Assembly: GCF_002091755.1 (NCBI RefSeq)
Contig: NZ_BDAI01000005.1
Coordinates: 372,001 to 436,000, forward strand
DNA: 64,000 nt
Source: Pseudomonas nitroreducens NBRC 12694
GTDB taxonomy: Bacteria; Pseudomonadota; Gammaproteobacteria; Pseudomonadales; Pseudomonadaceae
Reading direction: 5' to 3'
Shown one piece after another: positions 33,262 through 42,631 of the stretch. The position numbers were made by a program, and so were the translations under genes. The notes under the pieces are model-generated. The model was not told the origin of the DNA. It ran no database searches and saw only the letters and a list, made by a program, of their open reading frames with translations. Numbering within the stretch: position 1 is the stretch's first letter; each line of letters opens with the position of its first letter.

Positions 33262-34379
33262 GCGCGCTCCCGCAGGATCAGGTCGGCGGCGTGCTGCGGC
33301 ATGCTGTAGAGATCGGCGCTGTCGGCGAAGGCCAGGCCATTGCGCGACCAGTCGGCGCGCGCGGCGTCGTCTTCCAGCATCTCCTGGAGCATGGCGTTCA
33401 GCCGCTCCTGCTCGAAGGGCGACGGCACCACACGGCCGGCTTTCGCCTCGTCGATGTAATGGGCGTAGCCGCAGACATCGGTGACCAGCACCGGCAAGCC
33501 CGCGACCAGCGCTTCGAGCAGCACGGTGCCGGTGTTCTCGTTGTACGCCGGGTGAATCAGCAGGTCAGCGCCGAGCAGGAAGCGCGGGATATCGCTGCGC
33601 CCCTTGAGGATCTGCACGTTGTCCGACAGGCCCAGCGCCTTCACCTGCAGCAGAAATGGCTTGGGATCGTCCTGGCCGATGGCGATCAGGCGGGTGCGCT
33701 TGCGCAGCGAGCGCGGCAACGCGGCCAGCGCCTTGAGGCTGCGGTCCAGGCCCTTGGTCTTGAAGCCCGAGCCGATCTGCACCAGCAGCAGGTCATCCTC
33801 TGCCAACTTGAACTCGCGACGGAACTCGGCGCGGATTTCGGCGGCGTTGGCCGGCGCACGGCGGTCCTGGGCGATGCCCGGCGGCAAGAGGTGGAAGCGA
33901 GCCTCGGGGGTGCGGTAATGCTTGATGAACAGCGGCTGCTGCACTTCGGAGATCATCAGGATCTCGGTCTTGGACTCTGGCGCGAACACCGCGCGCTCGT
34001 AGTCGGCGAAGTGTTTGTAACGGCCCCAGCGGCGGTAGAAGGAGTTGCGCAGGGTCTGCGCCTTGTCCTCGAAGCAGCCGTCGGCGGCGTAGTACACATC
34101 CAGGCCGGGCATCTTGTTGAAACCGATCACCCGGTCTACCGGCGAGCGCGCAAGGTCCGCGGTCAGCCAGGCGCTGAACTTCTCGTTGCGGCGATGGTTG
34201 AACAACGACTTCACCGGCGCCACGCGCACGTCGAAGCCGGGCGGTACTTCGCCTTCCCAGATCGGCGTGTAGACGCGGATCGCGTGGCCGCGCTGCTGGC
34301 ACTCCAGGGCGATGCGCATGAAGTCGCGCTGCAGCCCGCCGAACGGGAAGTATTTGTAGAGGACGAAAGCCAGGGTCAT
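33258..34379 (-). CDS. waaG: LPS core glycosyltransferase I (WaaG)
   Basis: A 373-residue GT-B, family GT4. FGGLQRDFMRIALECQQRGH is the N-terminal acceptor-domain signature and PAYNENTGTVLLEALVAGLPVL carries the E-x7-E donor motif. In P. aeruginosa it transfers the first outer-core sugar (GalN) to heptose II; in E. coli it is glucose. The start at 34379 gives the known length and overlaps the waaC stop by 4 bp; the longer frame to 34454 is rejected. Confidence 0.94.
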   Translation of the reverse strand: MTLAFVLYKYFPFGGLQRDFMRIALECQQRGHAIRVYTPIWEGEVPPGFDVRVAPVKSLFNHRRNEKFSAWLTADLARSPVDRVIGFNKMPGLDVYYAADGCFEDKAQTLRNSFYRRWGRYKHFADYERAVFAPESKTEILMISEVQQPLFIKHYRTPEARFHLLPPGIAQDRRAPANAAEIRAEFRREFKLAEDDLLLVQIGSGFKTKGLDRSLKALAALPRSLRKRTRLIAIGQDDPKPFLLQVKALGLSDNVQILKGRSDIPRFLLGADLLIHPAYNENTGTVLLEALVAGLPVLVTDVCGYAHYIDEAKAGRVVPSPFEQERLNAMLQEMLEDDAARADWSRNGLAFADSADLYSMPQHAADLILRERA

Positions 34380-35449
34380 CGAAGCGTCTCCGGGGCCAGC
34401 AGCAGTGCCTCCAGCTGGGTCGCTACGCGCTGGGGATTCAGGCGCGTGAAGCACAGAGGCTGTTCATGCCGCAGGTCGAACTGGCGCTTGTCTTCGGCCG
34501 TAGGCTGGTAGGTGCAGGTCTTCTGCAGGCAGGGCGCGCATGAAGGCCAGTCGCTGGCCAGGTGTACCTGCGAGCGTCCGTAGGCGCCGGTGAGACCGGG
34601 ATTGGTCGGGCCGAACAGCGACAGCGTCGGCACGTCCAGAGCGGCAGCCAGGTGCCCGAGTCCGGTGTCGACCGCTACGCAGGCGGAAGCGCCGGCCAGC
34701 ACCTTGGCCATGCCTGCGAGGGATAATCTGGGGAGCACCGAAGCGTTTTCCAAGCCTTCGGCCAAACGTTCGGCGCGTTGCCGTTCGGCTTCGTTGCCCC
34801 AGGGCAGGCGCACCGACCAGCCGCGCTCGCCCATGCGCTGGGCCAGTTCGCGCCAATACACTTCGGGCCAGTGCTTGGTCACCCAGGTGGTGCCATGCAG
34901 GAACACCAGGTAGGGCTCGGCCTCCGTCTCGTCCAGCAGGCGATTGCGATCCAGCCCGTAGTCACCGGTGCCGGCGGGCAGCGGGTAGTCCAGCGCCTGG
35001 GCGAACAGCTGGCGCACGCGCTCGACGGCATGCTGGCCCCAGGCGACCGGATAGGTGCGGTTATAGAAGCGGCTGGCAGCCGGCTCGCGCGCAGACTCCT
35101 TGTCCAGCCCGGCGATCGGCGTGCGGCGGCGAGCGTAGCGGGTCAGCCAGGCGCTCTTGAGCAAGCCCTGAGCGTCGATCACCAGGTCGTAGTCGACTTC
35201 CTTCAGACGGCGTTTGAAGCGGCCCCATTCGCCGCTTTTCAATGTCTGCCAGAGATTCTTGCGCCAGCGACGGATCGCCACGGGGATCACCTGGGCCACG
35301 GCGGGGTGCCAGGCGGGAATCTCGGCGAAGCCTTCCTCCACCACCCAGTCGAACTGGATCCCGGGAATGGCACGGGCGGCGTCGGTCAGAGCCGGCAGGG
35401 TATGGATGACATCGCCCAGGGACGATGTCTTGATCAGCAGAACCCTCAT
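34376..35449 (-). CDS. waaC: LPS heptosyltransferase I
   Basis: A 357-residue GT9 enzyme, ADP-heptose:Kdo transferase. The N-terminus VLLIKTSSLGDVIHTLPAL and the donor-binding ACVAVDTGLGHLAAALDVPTL are characteristic. It adds the first heptose to Kdo-lipid A using the ADP-heptose supplied by the hldE product. The ATG overlaps the waaF stop codon (ATGA), as through most of this operon. Confidence 0.95.
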   Translation of the reverse strand: MRVLLIKTSSLGDVIHTLPALTDAARAIPGIQFDWVVEEGFAEIPAWHPAVAQVIPVAIRRWRKNLWQTLKSGEWGRFKRRLKEVDYDLVIDAQGLLKSAWLTRYARRRTPIAGLDKESAREPAASRFYNRTYPVAWGQHAVERVRQLFAQALDYPLPAGTGDYGLDRNRLLDETEAEPYLVFLHGTTWVTKHWPEVYWRELAQRMGERGWSVRLPWGNEAERQRAERLAEGLENASVLPRLSLAGMAKVLAGASACVAVDTGLGHLAAALDVPTLSLFGPTNPGLTGAYGRSQVHLASDWPSCAPCLQKTCTYQPTAEDKRQFDLRHEQPLCFTRLNPQRVATQLEALLLAPETLR

Positions 35450-36489
35450 TCGGCGCTTTCCACGTCCACCGGGTCAGCGACCAGTCGATCCAGCGCTTCG
35501 ATCACGGGGCGCGGCTTGAGCTCGCGCAGGCAGTTGTAGTGGCCGAAACGGCACACGCGGTCGAAGCAGGGGCTGCATTCCAATCCCAGGCGGACGATTT
35601 CCACCTGGTCGGCCAGCGGCGGCGTGAACTGCGGCGAGGTGGAGCCGTAGACCGCCACCAGCGGGCGGTTCAGCGCAGCGGCCACGTGCATCAGGCCCGA
35701 ATCGTTGGTGACCACGGCTCCGGCGCAGGACATCAGGTCGATGGCCTCGGACAGGGCCGTCTCGCCCGCCAGGTTCACCGACTCTTCGCGAAGGCCGGGG
35801 ATCAGGCGCATGCGGATGTCTTCGCCGCCGGGATGATCGTTCTTCGAGCCGAATATCCATACCTGCCAGCCGGCGCGGATCTTCACCTCGGCGATCTTGG
35901 CGTAGTACTCCGCCGGCCAGCGCTTGGCCTCGCCGAATTCGGCGCCGGGGCACAGGGCGAGCACCGGGCGATCCAGGCTAAGGCCGAACTTGGCCAGCGC
36001 GGCCTCGCGGCTCTGCGGGTCGATGGCCAGGCGTGGCTGTGGATAAGGCTGCGGCAGCTCCGCACCCGGCTCGAATGCCAGGGCCATGAAGCGCTCGATC
36101 ATCAGCGGGTAACGCTCTTTATCCAGCGCGCGGATATCGTTGAGCAGGCCGTAACGCATCTCGCCCTTCCAGCCGGTGCGCTTTGGGATACCGGCAAAAT
36201 AGGGCACCAGCGCCGACTTCAGCGAGTTGGGCAGGAGGATCGCCTGGTCGTACTGCCCCTTGAGGGACTTGCCGATACGGCGGCGCGAGGCGATGTCCAG
36301 CACGCCGTGGCCGAGCGGGAAGCTCAGGGCCTGGCGCACCTCGGGCATGCGCTTGAGGATCGGCCGGCTCCAGTCAGGCGCCAGCACATCGATCACGCAG
36401 TCGGGGTGCCGCTGCCTCAGACACTGGAAGAGTGTCTGCGCCATCACCATGTCGCCCACCCAGGAGGGGCCTACGATCAGAATTCTCAT
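35446..36489 (-). CDS. waaF: LPS heptosyltransferase II
   Basis: A 347-residue GT9 enzyme. ILIVGPSWVGDMVMAQTLF at the N-terminus, LCPGAEFGEAKRWP, and AVVTNDSGLMHVAAALNRPLVAVYG in the donor domain identify WaaF and not WaaC. It adds the second heptose to heptose I. It is the first gene of the minus-strand operon waaF-waaC-waaG-waaP-wapP-wapQ and following genes. The start at 36489 with GGAAAAGG upstream gives the usual length; the longer frame to 36537 runs through a hairpin and is rejected. Confidence 0.95.
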   Translation of the reverse strand: MRILIVGPSWVGDMVMAQTLFQCLRQRHPDCVIDVLAPDWSRPILKRMPEVRQALSFPLGHGVLDIASRRRIGKSLKGQYDQAILLPNSLKSALVPYFAGIPKRTGWKGEMRYGLLNDIRALDKERYPLMIERFMALAFEPGAELPQPYPQPRLAIDPQSREAALAKFGLSLDRPVLALCPGAEFGEAKRWPAEYYAKIAEVKIRAGWQVWIFGSKNDHPGGEDIRMRLIPGLREESVNLAGETALSEAIDLMSCAGAVVTNDSGLMHVAAALNRPLVAVYGSTSPQFTPPLADQVEIVRLGLECSPCFDRVCRFGHYNCLRELKPRPVIEALDRLVADPVDVESAE

Positions 36490-36781
36490 GCCTTTTCCAG
36501 AAACGACCGGGGAGGCTCTCGCCTCCCCGTACTCCATTCATCCAGCCGTGTGGCGTCGTCGGGTGCCGTGCATCGAATGCCGGCAGTCTAGCCCAGCCGC
36601 TCTTTCGGCCGGACAGTTTTCGTCACTCCCTGTGACCTGGCGCAATGGCATCACGCGCCTCGTTCCTGACATCCATAGGCCCGCACAACACAACTGACAG
36701 CGCGGGCCGCTCCGGCGAACTTCATCCCGCCGGATGCTGGCTCCATCGTTCAAAAGCCCAGGGGAGGGAAATCGCAGCGAA
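36490..36781 (-). promoter_or_regulatory. waaF leader/promoter region with a GNRA-capped hairpin
   Basis: 292 bp with no gene. In PAO1 ilvE lies here; no trace of it is seen. On the minus strand, 19 bases before the waaF ATG, there is a perfect 9-bp stem CGGGGAGGC / GCCTCCCCG with a GAGA tetraloop (plus-strand coordinates 36508-36529). It could be a left-over terminator for the upstream gene or a structured 5' leader. No U-tract follows. Confidence 0.6.
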
Positions 36782-39727
36782 TCAGGTCAGCTCGAAGGCT
36801 TTCCACATCTGCATCACCATGCGCCGCTCCGCATGGAAGTGGTCGCCGCTTACCACGCCCGGCTGCTTCTGCAGGGACAATCGGTGCGCCGCCGCCCGGT
36901 AAGCCTTGTAGGCGTCCTGCAACGTCAGGACATCCTCGCCGGACATCAACCCGACCCGCTCCAGCGCTTCCAGGATGCGGATATTGTCGGTGAACTCCAC
37001 CAGCTCCGGGTGCTGCCACGACCAGGCCAGGGCCGCGTATTGCACCATAAATTCGATATCGACGATACCACCGGCATCCTGCTTGAGATCGAACGGGGCC
37101 GCGGCCTCGAAGGCATTCGGCGCGGTGCCGGCGACAGTGCTGGGGGTGCCGAGGTTGTCGCGCATCTTCGCGCGCATCTCGCTGACCTCCTTGCGCAACT
37201 CCGGCAGATCGCGTTGCTGGCCCAGCACTTTCGCGCGGATCGCCTCGAAGGCCCTGGCCACCCGCTGGCAGCCGGCGAGCACGCGGGCGCGCACCAGCGC
37301 CTGGTGCTCCCAGGTCCAGGCCTCGCCCAACTGGTAGGCCTCGAAGGCGCGCAGCGAACTGACCAGCAGGCCGGAGGCACCGCTGGGGCGCAGGCGCATG
37401 TCCACTTCGTAGAGCATGCCCGAGGGCGTCTGCGCGGTGAGGAAGTGAATGATCTTCTGCCCCAGGCGCGTATAGAACTGCGCCCCATCGATGGGCTTGG
37501 CACCGTCGGTCTCGCTCTGCGGGTCGCCATCGTGGATGAACACCAGGTCCAGGTCGGAGCCGTGGCCCAGTTCCAGGCCGCCGGACTTGCCGTAGCCGAT
37601 GATGATGAAGTCCGGATCGCAGGGCGTCCCGTCGACGCGGGTCGGCCGGCCGTGGCGCTGCACCAGCTGGTCCCAGGTCAGGCTCAGCACCTGTTCGAGG
37701 ATTGCTTCGGCCAGCCAGGTCAGGTAGTCGCTGACCTTCATTAAAGGCAGAGTCCCGGCGATCTCCGAGGCCACCACGCGCAAGGCATGGGCCAGCTTGA
37801 AGTGACGCAGGGTCTCCATCTGCTGCTCGAGATCATCCTCCGGAATACGCATCAGCCGCTCGCGCAGCTCGGCGCCCAGTTCGGCAGCCTGCGGCGGGCG
37901 GAACAGGCGCCCTTCGTTCAATAGCTCGTCGAGCAGGATCGGGAAGCGGGCGATCTGCTCGGCCACCATCGGGCTGGCCGCACAGAGCGTCAGCAGGCGC
38001 TCCAACGCACCGGGGTTTTCTGTCAGCAACACGAGATAGGCCGAGCGCCGCGCCACCGCCTCGATCAGCGGCAGGACGCGTTCGAGCAACACATCGGCCG
38101 GGCCGCGCTCGGCAATCATGTTCAGCAGCCGCGGCATGAAGGCATCCAACCGCTCGCGCCCAAGACGTTGCATGGCACGCACCTGCGTGCCATGGCGCAG
38201 GTCGGTCAAGCGTTTCCAGGCCTGCGCGGGTTCGGCGAAGCCGGCGTCGGCGAACTGTCGGCAGGCGGACTCCTCGTCCACCGCCTCTTCCCAGAGCGGA
38301 ATCCATTCGCCGCCGATGGTGGTGTCGACCTGGCCGTCTTCGTCCTCGTCCGGATCGGCGATGACCTGGCGGAAATGCCAGTCGATGCGATCGCGCCACT
38401 GGTTGGTGGTCTGGTGGAACGCCGACCAGTTGGCGAAGCCCATGATGAAGGCGACGCGGATTCGCTCGAGTTCGTCCTCCGGCAGCATCTGCGTCTGCCG
38501 ATCGGCAATGGCCTGCAGGGCGTGCTCGGCGTAACGCAGGAATTCGTACCCCTCGCGCAACTCGGCGACCACCTGCGGCGGCAGGTAGCCCTGCCCCTCG
38601 AGGATCGCCAGCACGCGCAGCAGCGGCCGCTGCTGCAGGCTCAGGTCACGGCCGCCGTGGATCAACTGGAAGGCCTGGGCGATGAACTCCACCTCGCGGA
38701 TGCCGCCAGCGCCCAGCTTGATGTTCTCGCTCATGCCCTTGCGCCGGACTTCCTGCTGGATCAGCTGCTTCATGGTGCGCAGCGCCTCGATGGCGGAAAA
38801 GTCCAGGTAGCGGCGGTAAACGAAGGGGCGCAGCAGCTCCAGCAGGCGCTGACCAGCCTCCTGGTCGCCACCGACCACGCGGGCCTTGATCATCGCGTAG
38901 CGTTCCCAGTCGCGGCCCTGGTCCTGGTAGTACTGCTCCAGCGCGGCGAAGCTGTGTACCAGCGGGCCACTGGAACCGTAAGGGCGCAGGCGCATGTCGA
39001 CGCGGAAGGCGAAGCCCTCGACGGTGATGGCGTCCAGCGACTTGATCAGCTTCTGCCCTAAACGGGTGAAGAACTCCTGATTGTCCAGCGCCCGCTTGGC
39101 GCCCTGGGTTTCGCCACCCTCGGGGTAGCCGAAGATCAGGTCGATGTCCGAAGACAGGTTCAACTCACCCGCGCCCAGCTTGCCCATGCCCAGCACGATC
39201 ATCTTCTGCGGCAGGCCCGAGCGGTTGCCGATGGGCACGCCGAACTGCTGGCAGTGGCGCTGGTAGAGCCAGGCCAGGGACTGGTCGATGCAGGCGTCGG
39301 CGAGGTCCGACAGGTCGCGGCAGGTACCCGCCAGGTCGCTGCGGCGGCTCAGGTCGCGCCAGATGATGCGCACCTGCTGGCGCCGACGGAAGCGACGCAG
39401 GCGGCGACCCAGTTCGTCCTCGTCGGCGCAATCGGCCAGCAGCGCTTCCAGTTGTGCGCCCATTTCGCCGGGCTGCAGGACGCGCTCCAGCTCACCGGTC
39501 GCGGCCAGTTCCAATAGAAAGGCAGGATCGCGCTGGACCTGCTCGGCAACGAAATCGCTGCCGGCAGTGACGCGGAAGAAGTCGGCGTGCCGCTCGTCGG
39601 ACCAGCTGTCGAAGCTGGCGATCTGCTCGGGGGAAAACGCGGCGATGGCAGTGCGGAAATTCTGCTCAGCCCGCTCGGCGAGGGGCTTGAGGGTGGCCGG
39701 CAAAGCGGCCAGGGACGGCAGGCTCAT
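36782..39727 (-). CDS. glnE: Glutamine synthetase adenylyltransferase / adenylyl-removing enzyme
   Basis: A 981-residue bifunctional enzyme that adenylylates and deadenylylates glutamine synthetase in response to PII and glutamine. The N-terminal nucleotidyltransferase domain (adenylyl-removing) has LGMGKLGAGELNLSSDIDLI. The C-terminal one (adenylyltransferase) has IIGYGKSGGLELGHGSDLDL. The helical bundles between and after them are conserved (GGIRDVEF-type GAGGIREVEFIAQAF and DAGGIVDIEFMVQY). It is divergent from aceE; the ATG at 39727 lies 55 bp from the first promoter palindrome. Confidence 0.97.
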   Translation of the reverse strand: MSLPSLAALPATLKPLAERAEQNFRTAIAAFSPEQIASFDSWSDERHADFFRVTAGSDFVAEQVQRDPAFLLELAATGELERVLQPGEMGAQLEALLADCADEDELGRRLRRFRRRQQVRIIWRDLSRRSDLAGTCRDLSDLADACIDQSLAWLYQRHCQQFGVPIGNRSGLPQKMIVLGMGKLGAGELNLSSDIDLIFGYPEGGETQGAKRALDNQEFFTRLGQKLIKSLDAITVEGFAFRVDMRLRPYGSSGPLVHSFAALEQYYQDQGRDWERYAMIKARVVGGDQEAGQRLLELLRPFVYRRYLDFSAIEALRTMKQLIQQEVRRKGMSENIKLGAGGIREVEFIAQAFQLIHGGRDLSLQQRPLLRVLAILEGQGYLPPQVVAELREGYEFLRYAEHALQAIADRQTQMLPEDELERIRVAFIMGFANWSAFHQTTNQWRDRIDWHFRQVIADPDEDEDGQVDTTIGGEWIPLWEEAVDEESACRQFADAGFAEPAQAWKRLTDLRHGTQVRAMQRLGRERLDAFMPRLLNMIAERGPADVLLERVLPLIEAVARRSAYLVLLTENPGALERLLTLCAASPMVAEQIARFPILLDELLNEGRLFRPPQAAELGAELRERLMRIPEDDLEQQMETLRHFKLAHALRVVASEIAGTLPLMKVSDYLTWLAEAILEQVLSLTWDQLVQRHGRPTRVDGTPCDPDFIIIGYGKSGGLELGHGSDLDLVFIHDGDPQSETDGAKPIDGAQFYTRLGQKIIHFLTAQTPSGMLYEVDMRLRPSGASGLLVSSLRAFEAYQLGEAWTWEHQALVRARVLAGCQRVARAFEAIRAKVLGQQRDLPELRKEVSEMRAKMRDNLGTPSTVAGTAPNAFEAAAPFDLKQDAGGIVDIEFMVQYAALAWSWQHPELVEFTDNIRILEALERVGLMSGEDVLTLQDAYKAYRAAAHRLSLQKQPGVVSGDHFHAERRMVMQMWKAFELT

Positions 39728-39781
39728 GGTCTATCCTGAGTGGTCGGCGAGGCGCCGGCATTCCTGTCTTTTCGCGCCCCT

Positions 39782-39846
39782 GTAGTTTTACTACTAACTT
39801 TTTCTGGCGGAGGGATGTATCCGCTGGCGATTTGTAGTAAAACTAC
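39782..39846. promoter_or_regulatory. Two 13-bp palindromic operators in the glnE-aceE divergent promoter
   Basis: GTAGT-TTT-ACTAC at 39782-39794 and GTAGT-AAA-ACTAC at 39834-39846. Each is a perfect dyad with a 3-base centre, and their centres are 52 bp apart, close to five helical turns. The core T-A-G-T-N3-A-C-T-A fits the T-N-G-T-N3-A-C-N-A pattern of FadR-subfamily GntR regulators such as PdhR and LldR (established family knowledge; the regulator here is inferred). Confidence 0.72.
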
Positions 39847-39971
39847 AACCCGCCGGGCGTACCCCCGGAGCACTTCCAAGAATTCGCCGCGTCGCCCACG
39901 AGGTTGGCGCAGCTATCGGCAACGATCTACTGGCTTCCGATTCTGGAAGCCTTTCCGCCCTGGAGCAAGCC

Positions 39972-42620
39972 ATGCAAGACCTCGATCCCGTCGAAACCCA
40001 GGAATGGCTGGACGCCCTGGAATCGGTCCTGGACCGTGAAGGTGAAGACCGCGCCCATTACCTGATGACCCGCATGGGCGAGCTGGCCAGCCGGTCCGGC
40101 ACCCAACTGCCCTACGCCATCACCACGCCGTACCGCAACAGCATCCCGGTCACCCACGAAGCGCGCATGCCCGGCGACCTGTTCATGGAACGCCGCATCC
40201 GCTCCCTGGTGCGCTGGAACGCCCTGGCGATGGTGATGAAGGCCAACAAGAACGACCCGGATCTGGGTGGCCACATCTCCTCCTTCGCCTCCTCGGCGAC
40301 CCTCTATGACGTGGGCTTCAACTACTTCTTCCAGGCCCCGACCGACGAACACGGCGGCGACCTGGTGTTCTTCCAGGGCCACGCCTCCCCCGGCGTCTAC
40401 GCCCGCGCCTTCCTCGAAGGCCGTATCAGCGAAGACCAGCTGAACAACTTCCGCCAGGAAGTGGACGGCAACGGCCTGTCCTCTTACCCGCACCCCTGGT
40501 TGATGCCGGACTTCTGGCAGTTCCCGACCGTTTCCATGGGCCTGGGCCCGATCCAGGCGATCTACCAGGCGCGCTTCATGAAGTACCTGGAAAGCCGCGG
40601 CTTCATCCCCGCCGGCAAGCAGAAGGTCTGGTGCTTCATGGGCGACGGCGAGTGCGACGAGCCTGAATCCCTGGGCGCGATCTCCCTGGCCGGCCGCGAG
40701 AAGCTGGACAACCTGATCTTCGTCATCAACTGCAACCTGCAGCGCCTCGACGGCCCGGTTCGCGGCAACGGCAAGATCATCCAGGAACTCGAAGGCGTGT
40801 TCCGTGGCGCCGAGTGGAACGTCAACAAGGTGGTCTGGGGTCGCTTCTGGGACCCGCTGTTCGCCAAGGACACCGCCGGCCTGCTGCAGCAGCGCATGGA
40901 CGAGGTCATCGACGGCGAGTACCAGAACTACAAGGCCAAAGACGGCGCCTACGTGCGTGAGCACTTCTTCGGTGCCCGTCCGGAGCTGCTGGAGATGGTC
41001 AAGGACCTCTCCGACGAAGAGATCTGGAAACTCAACCGTGGCGGCCACGACCCCTACAAGGTCTATGCGGCCTACCACCAGGCGGTCAACCACAAGGGCC
41101 AGCCCACCGTCATCCTGGCCAAGACCATCAAGGGCTACGGTACCGGCTCGGGCGAAGCGAAGAACATCGCGCACAACGTCAAGAAGGTCGACGTCGAGTC
41201 GCTGAAGTCGTTCCGCGACAAGTTCGACATCCCGATCAAGGATGACGATCTGGAAAACCTGCCGTTCTACCGCCCCGAGGAAGGCAGCGCCGAAGCCAAG
41301 TACCTGGCTTCCCGCCGTGCCGCACTGGGCGGCGTGATGCCGGTTCGCCGCGAGAAGAGCTTCCAGGTCCCGGTTCCCCCGCTGGAAACCCTCAAGGCCA
41401 TGCTCGACGGCTCGGGCGACCGCGAAATCTCCACCACCATGGCTTTCGTGCGGATCATCTCGCAGCTGGTCAAGGACAAGGAACTCGGCCCGCGCATCGT
41501 CCCGATCGTGCCGGACGAAGCCCGTACCTTCGGTATGGAAGGCATGTTCCGCCAGTTGGGCATCTACTCCTCCGTCGGCCAGCTGTACGAGCCGGTGGAT
41601 AAAGACCAGGTGATGTTCTACCGCGAGGACAAGAAAGGTCAGATCCTCGAGGAAGGCATCAACGAAGCCGGCGCCATGTCCAGCTGGATCGCTGCGGGTA
41701 CCTCGTACTCCACGCACAACCAGCCGATGCTGCCGTTCTACATCTTCTACTCGATGTTCGGCTTCCAGCGTATCGGCGACCTGGCCTGGGCCGCTGGCGA
41801 CAGCCGCGCGCACGGCTTCCTGATCGGCGGCACCGCCGGCCGTACCACCCTGAACGGTGAAGGCCTGCAGCACGAAGACGGTCACAGCCACCTGTTGGCG
41901 GCGACCATCCCGAACTGCCGCACCTACGATCCGACCTATGCGTACGAGCTGGCGGTGATCATCCGCGAAGGCTCGCGCCAGATGATCGAAGAGCAGCAGG
42001 ACATCTTCTATTACATCACCGTGATGAACGAGAACTACGTCCAGCCGGCCATGCCCAAGGGCGCCGAGGAAGGCATCATCAAGGGCATGTACCTGCTCGA
42101 TGAGGACAAGAAGGACGCCGCGCACCACGTGCAGCTGCTGGGTTCGGGCACCATCCTGCGCGAAGTCGAAGCCGCCGCGAAGATCCTGCGCGAAGACTTC
42201 GGCATCGGCGCCGACGTCTGGTCCGTTCCGAGCTTCAACGAACTGCGCCGCGACGGCCTGGCCGTGGAGCGCTGGAACCGCCTGCACCCGGGTCAGAAGC
42301 CCAAACAGAGCTACGTCGAAGAGTGCCTGTCCGGCCGCAAGGGTCCGGTCATCGCCTCCACCGACTATATGAAGCTTTACGCCGAGCAGATCCGCCAGTG
42401 GGTGCCGAGCAAGGAATTCAAGGTCCTGGGCACCGATGGCTTCGGCCGCAGCGACAGCCGCCGCAAGCTGCGCGACTTCTTCGAAGTCGACCGCCACTGG
42501 GTCGTGCTGGCCGCACTGGAAGCCCTGGCCGATCGCGGTGATATCGAACCCAAGGTCGTGGCCGAAGCCATCGCCAAGTTCGGCATCAACCCCGAAAAAC
42601 GCAACCCGCTGGACTGCTGA
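39972..42620 (+). CDS. aceE: Pyruvate dehydrogenase E1 component, homodimeric type
   Basis: An 882-residue thiamine diphosphate enzyme, the same length as P. aeruginosa AceE. The ThDP motif starts at GDGECDEPESLGAISLAG and ends VINCN. It decarboxylates pyruvate and reductively acetylates the lipoyl groups of AceF. GGAG lies 8 bases before the ATG. aceF follows 11 bp downstream. Transcription probably responds to pyruvate through the palindromes upstream. Confidence 0.97.
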   Translation: MQDLDPVETQEWLDALESVLDREGEDRAHYLMTRMGELASRSGTQLPYAITTPYRNSIPVTHEARMPGDLFMERRIRSLVRWNALAMVMKANKNDPDLGGHISSFASSATLYDVGFNYFFQAPTDEHGGDLVFFQGHASPGVYARAFLEGRISEDQLNNFRQEVDGNGLSSYPHPWLMPDFWQFPTVSMGLGPIQAIYQARFMKYLESRGFIPAGKQKVWCFMGDGECDEPESLGAISLAGREKLDNLIFVINCNLQRLDGPVRGNGKIIQELEGVFRGAEWNVNKVVWGRFWDPLFAKDTAGLLQQRMDEVIDGEYQNYKAKDGAYVREHFFGARPELLEMVKDLSDEEIWKLNRGGHDPYKVYAAYHQAVNHKGQPTVILAKTIKGYGTGSGEAKNIAHNVKKVDVESLKSFRDKFDIPIKDDDLENLPFYRPEEGSAEAKYLASRRAALGGVMPVRREKSFQVPVPPLETLKAMLDGSGDREISTTMAFVRIISQLVKDKELGPRIVPIVPDEARTFGMEGMFRQLGIYSSVGQLYEPVDKDQVMFYREDKKGQILEEGINEAGAMSSWIAAGTSYSTHNQPMLPFYIFYSMFGFQRIGDLAWAAGDSRAHGFLIGGTAGRTTLNGEGLQHEDGHSHLLAATIPNCRTYDPTYAYELAVIIREGSRQMIEEQQDIFYYITVMNENYVQPAMPKGAEEGIIKGMYLLDEDKKDAAHHVQLLGSGTILREVEAAAKILREDFGIGADVWSVPSFNELRRDGLAVERWNRLHPGQKPKQSYVEECLSGRKGPVIASTDYMKLYAEQIRQWVPSKEFKVLGTDGFGRSDSRRKLRDFFEVDRHWVVLAALEALADRGDIEPKVVAEAIAKFGINPEKRNPLDC

Positions 42621-42631
42621 GGAGAGGCACG

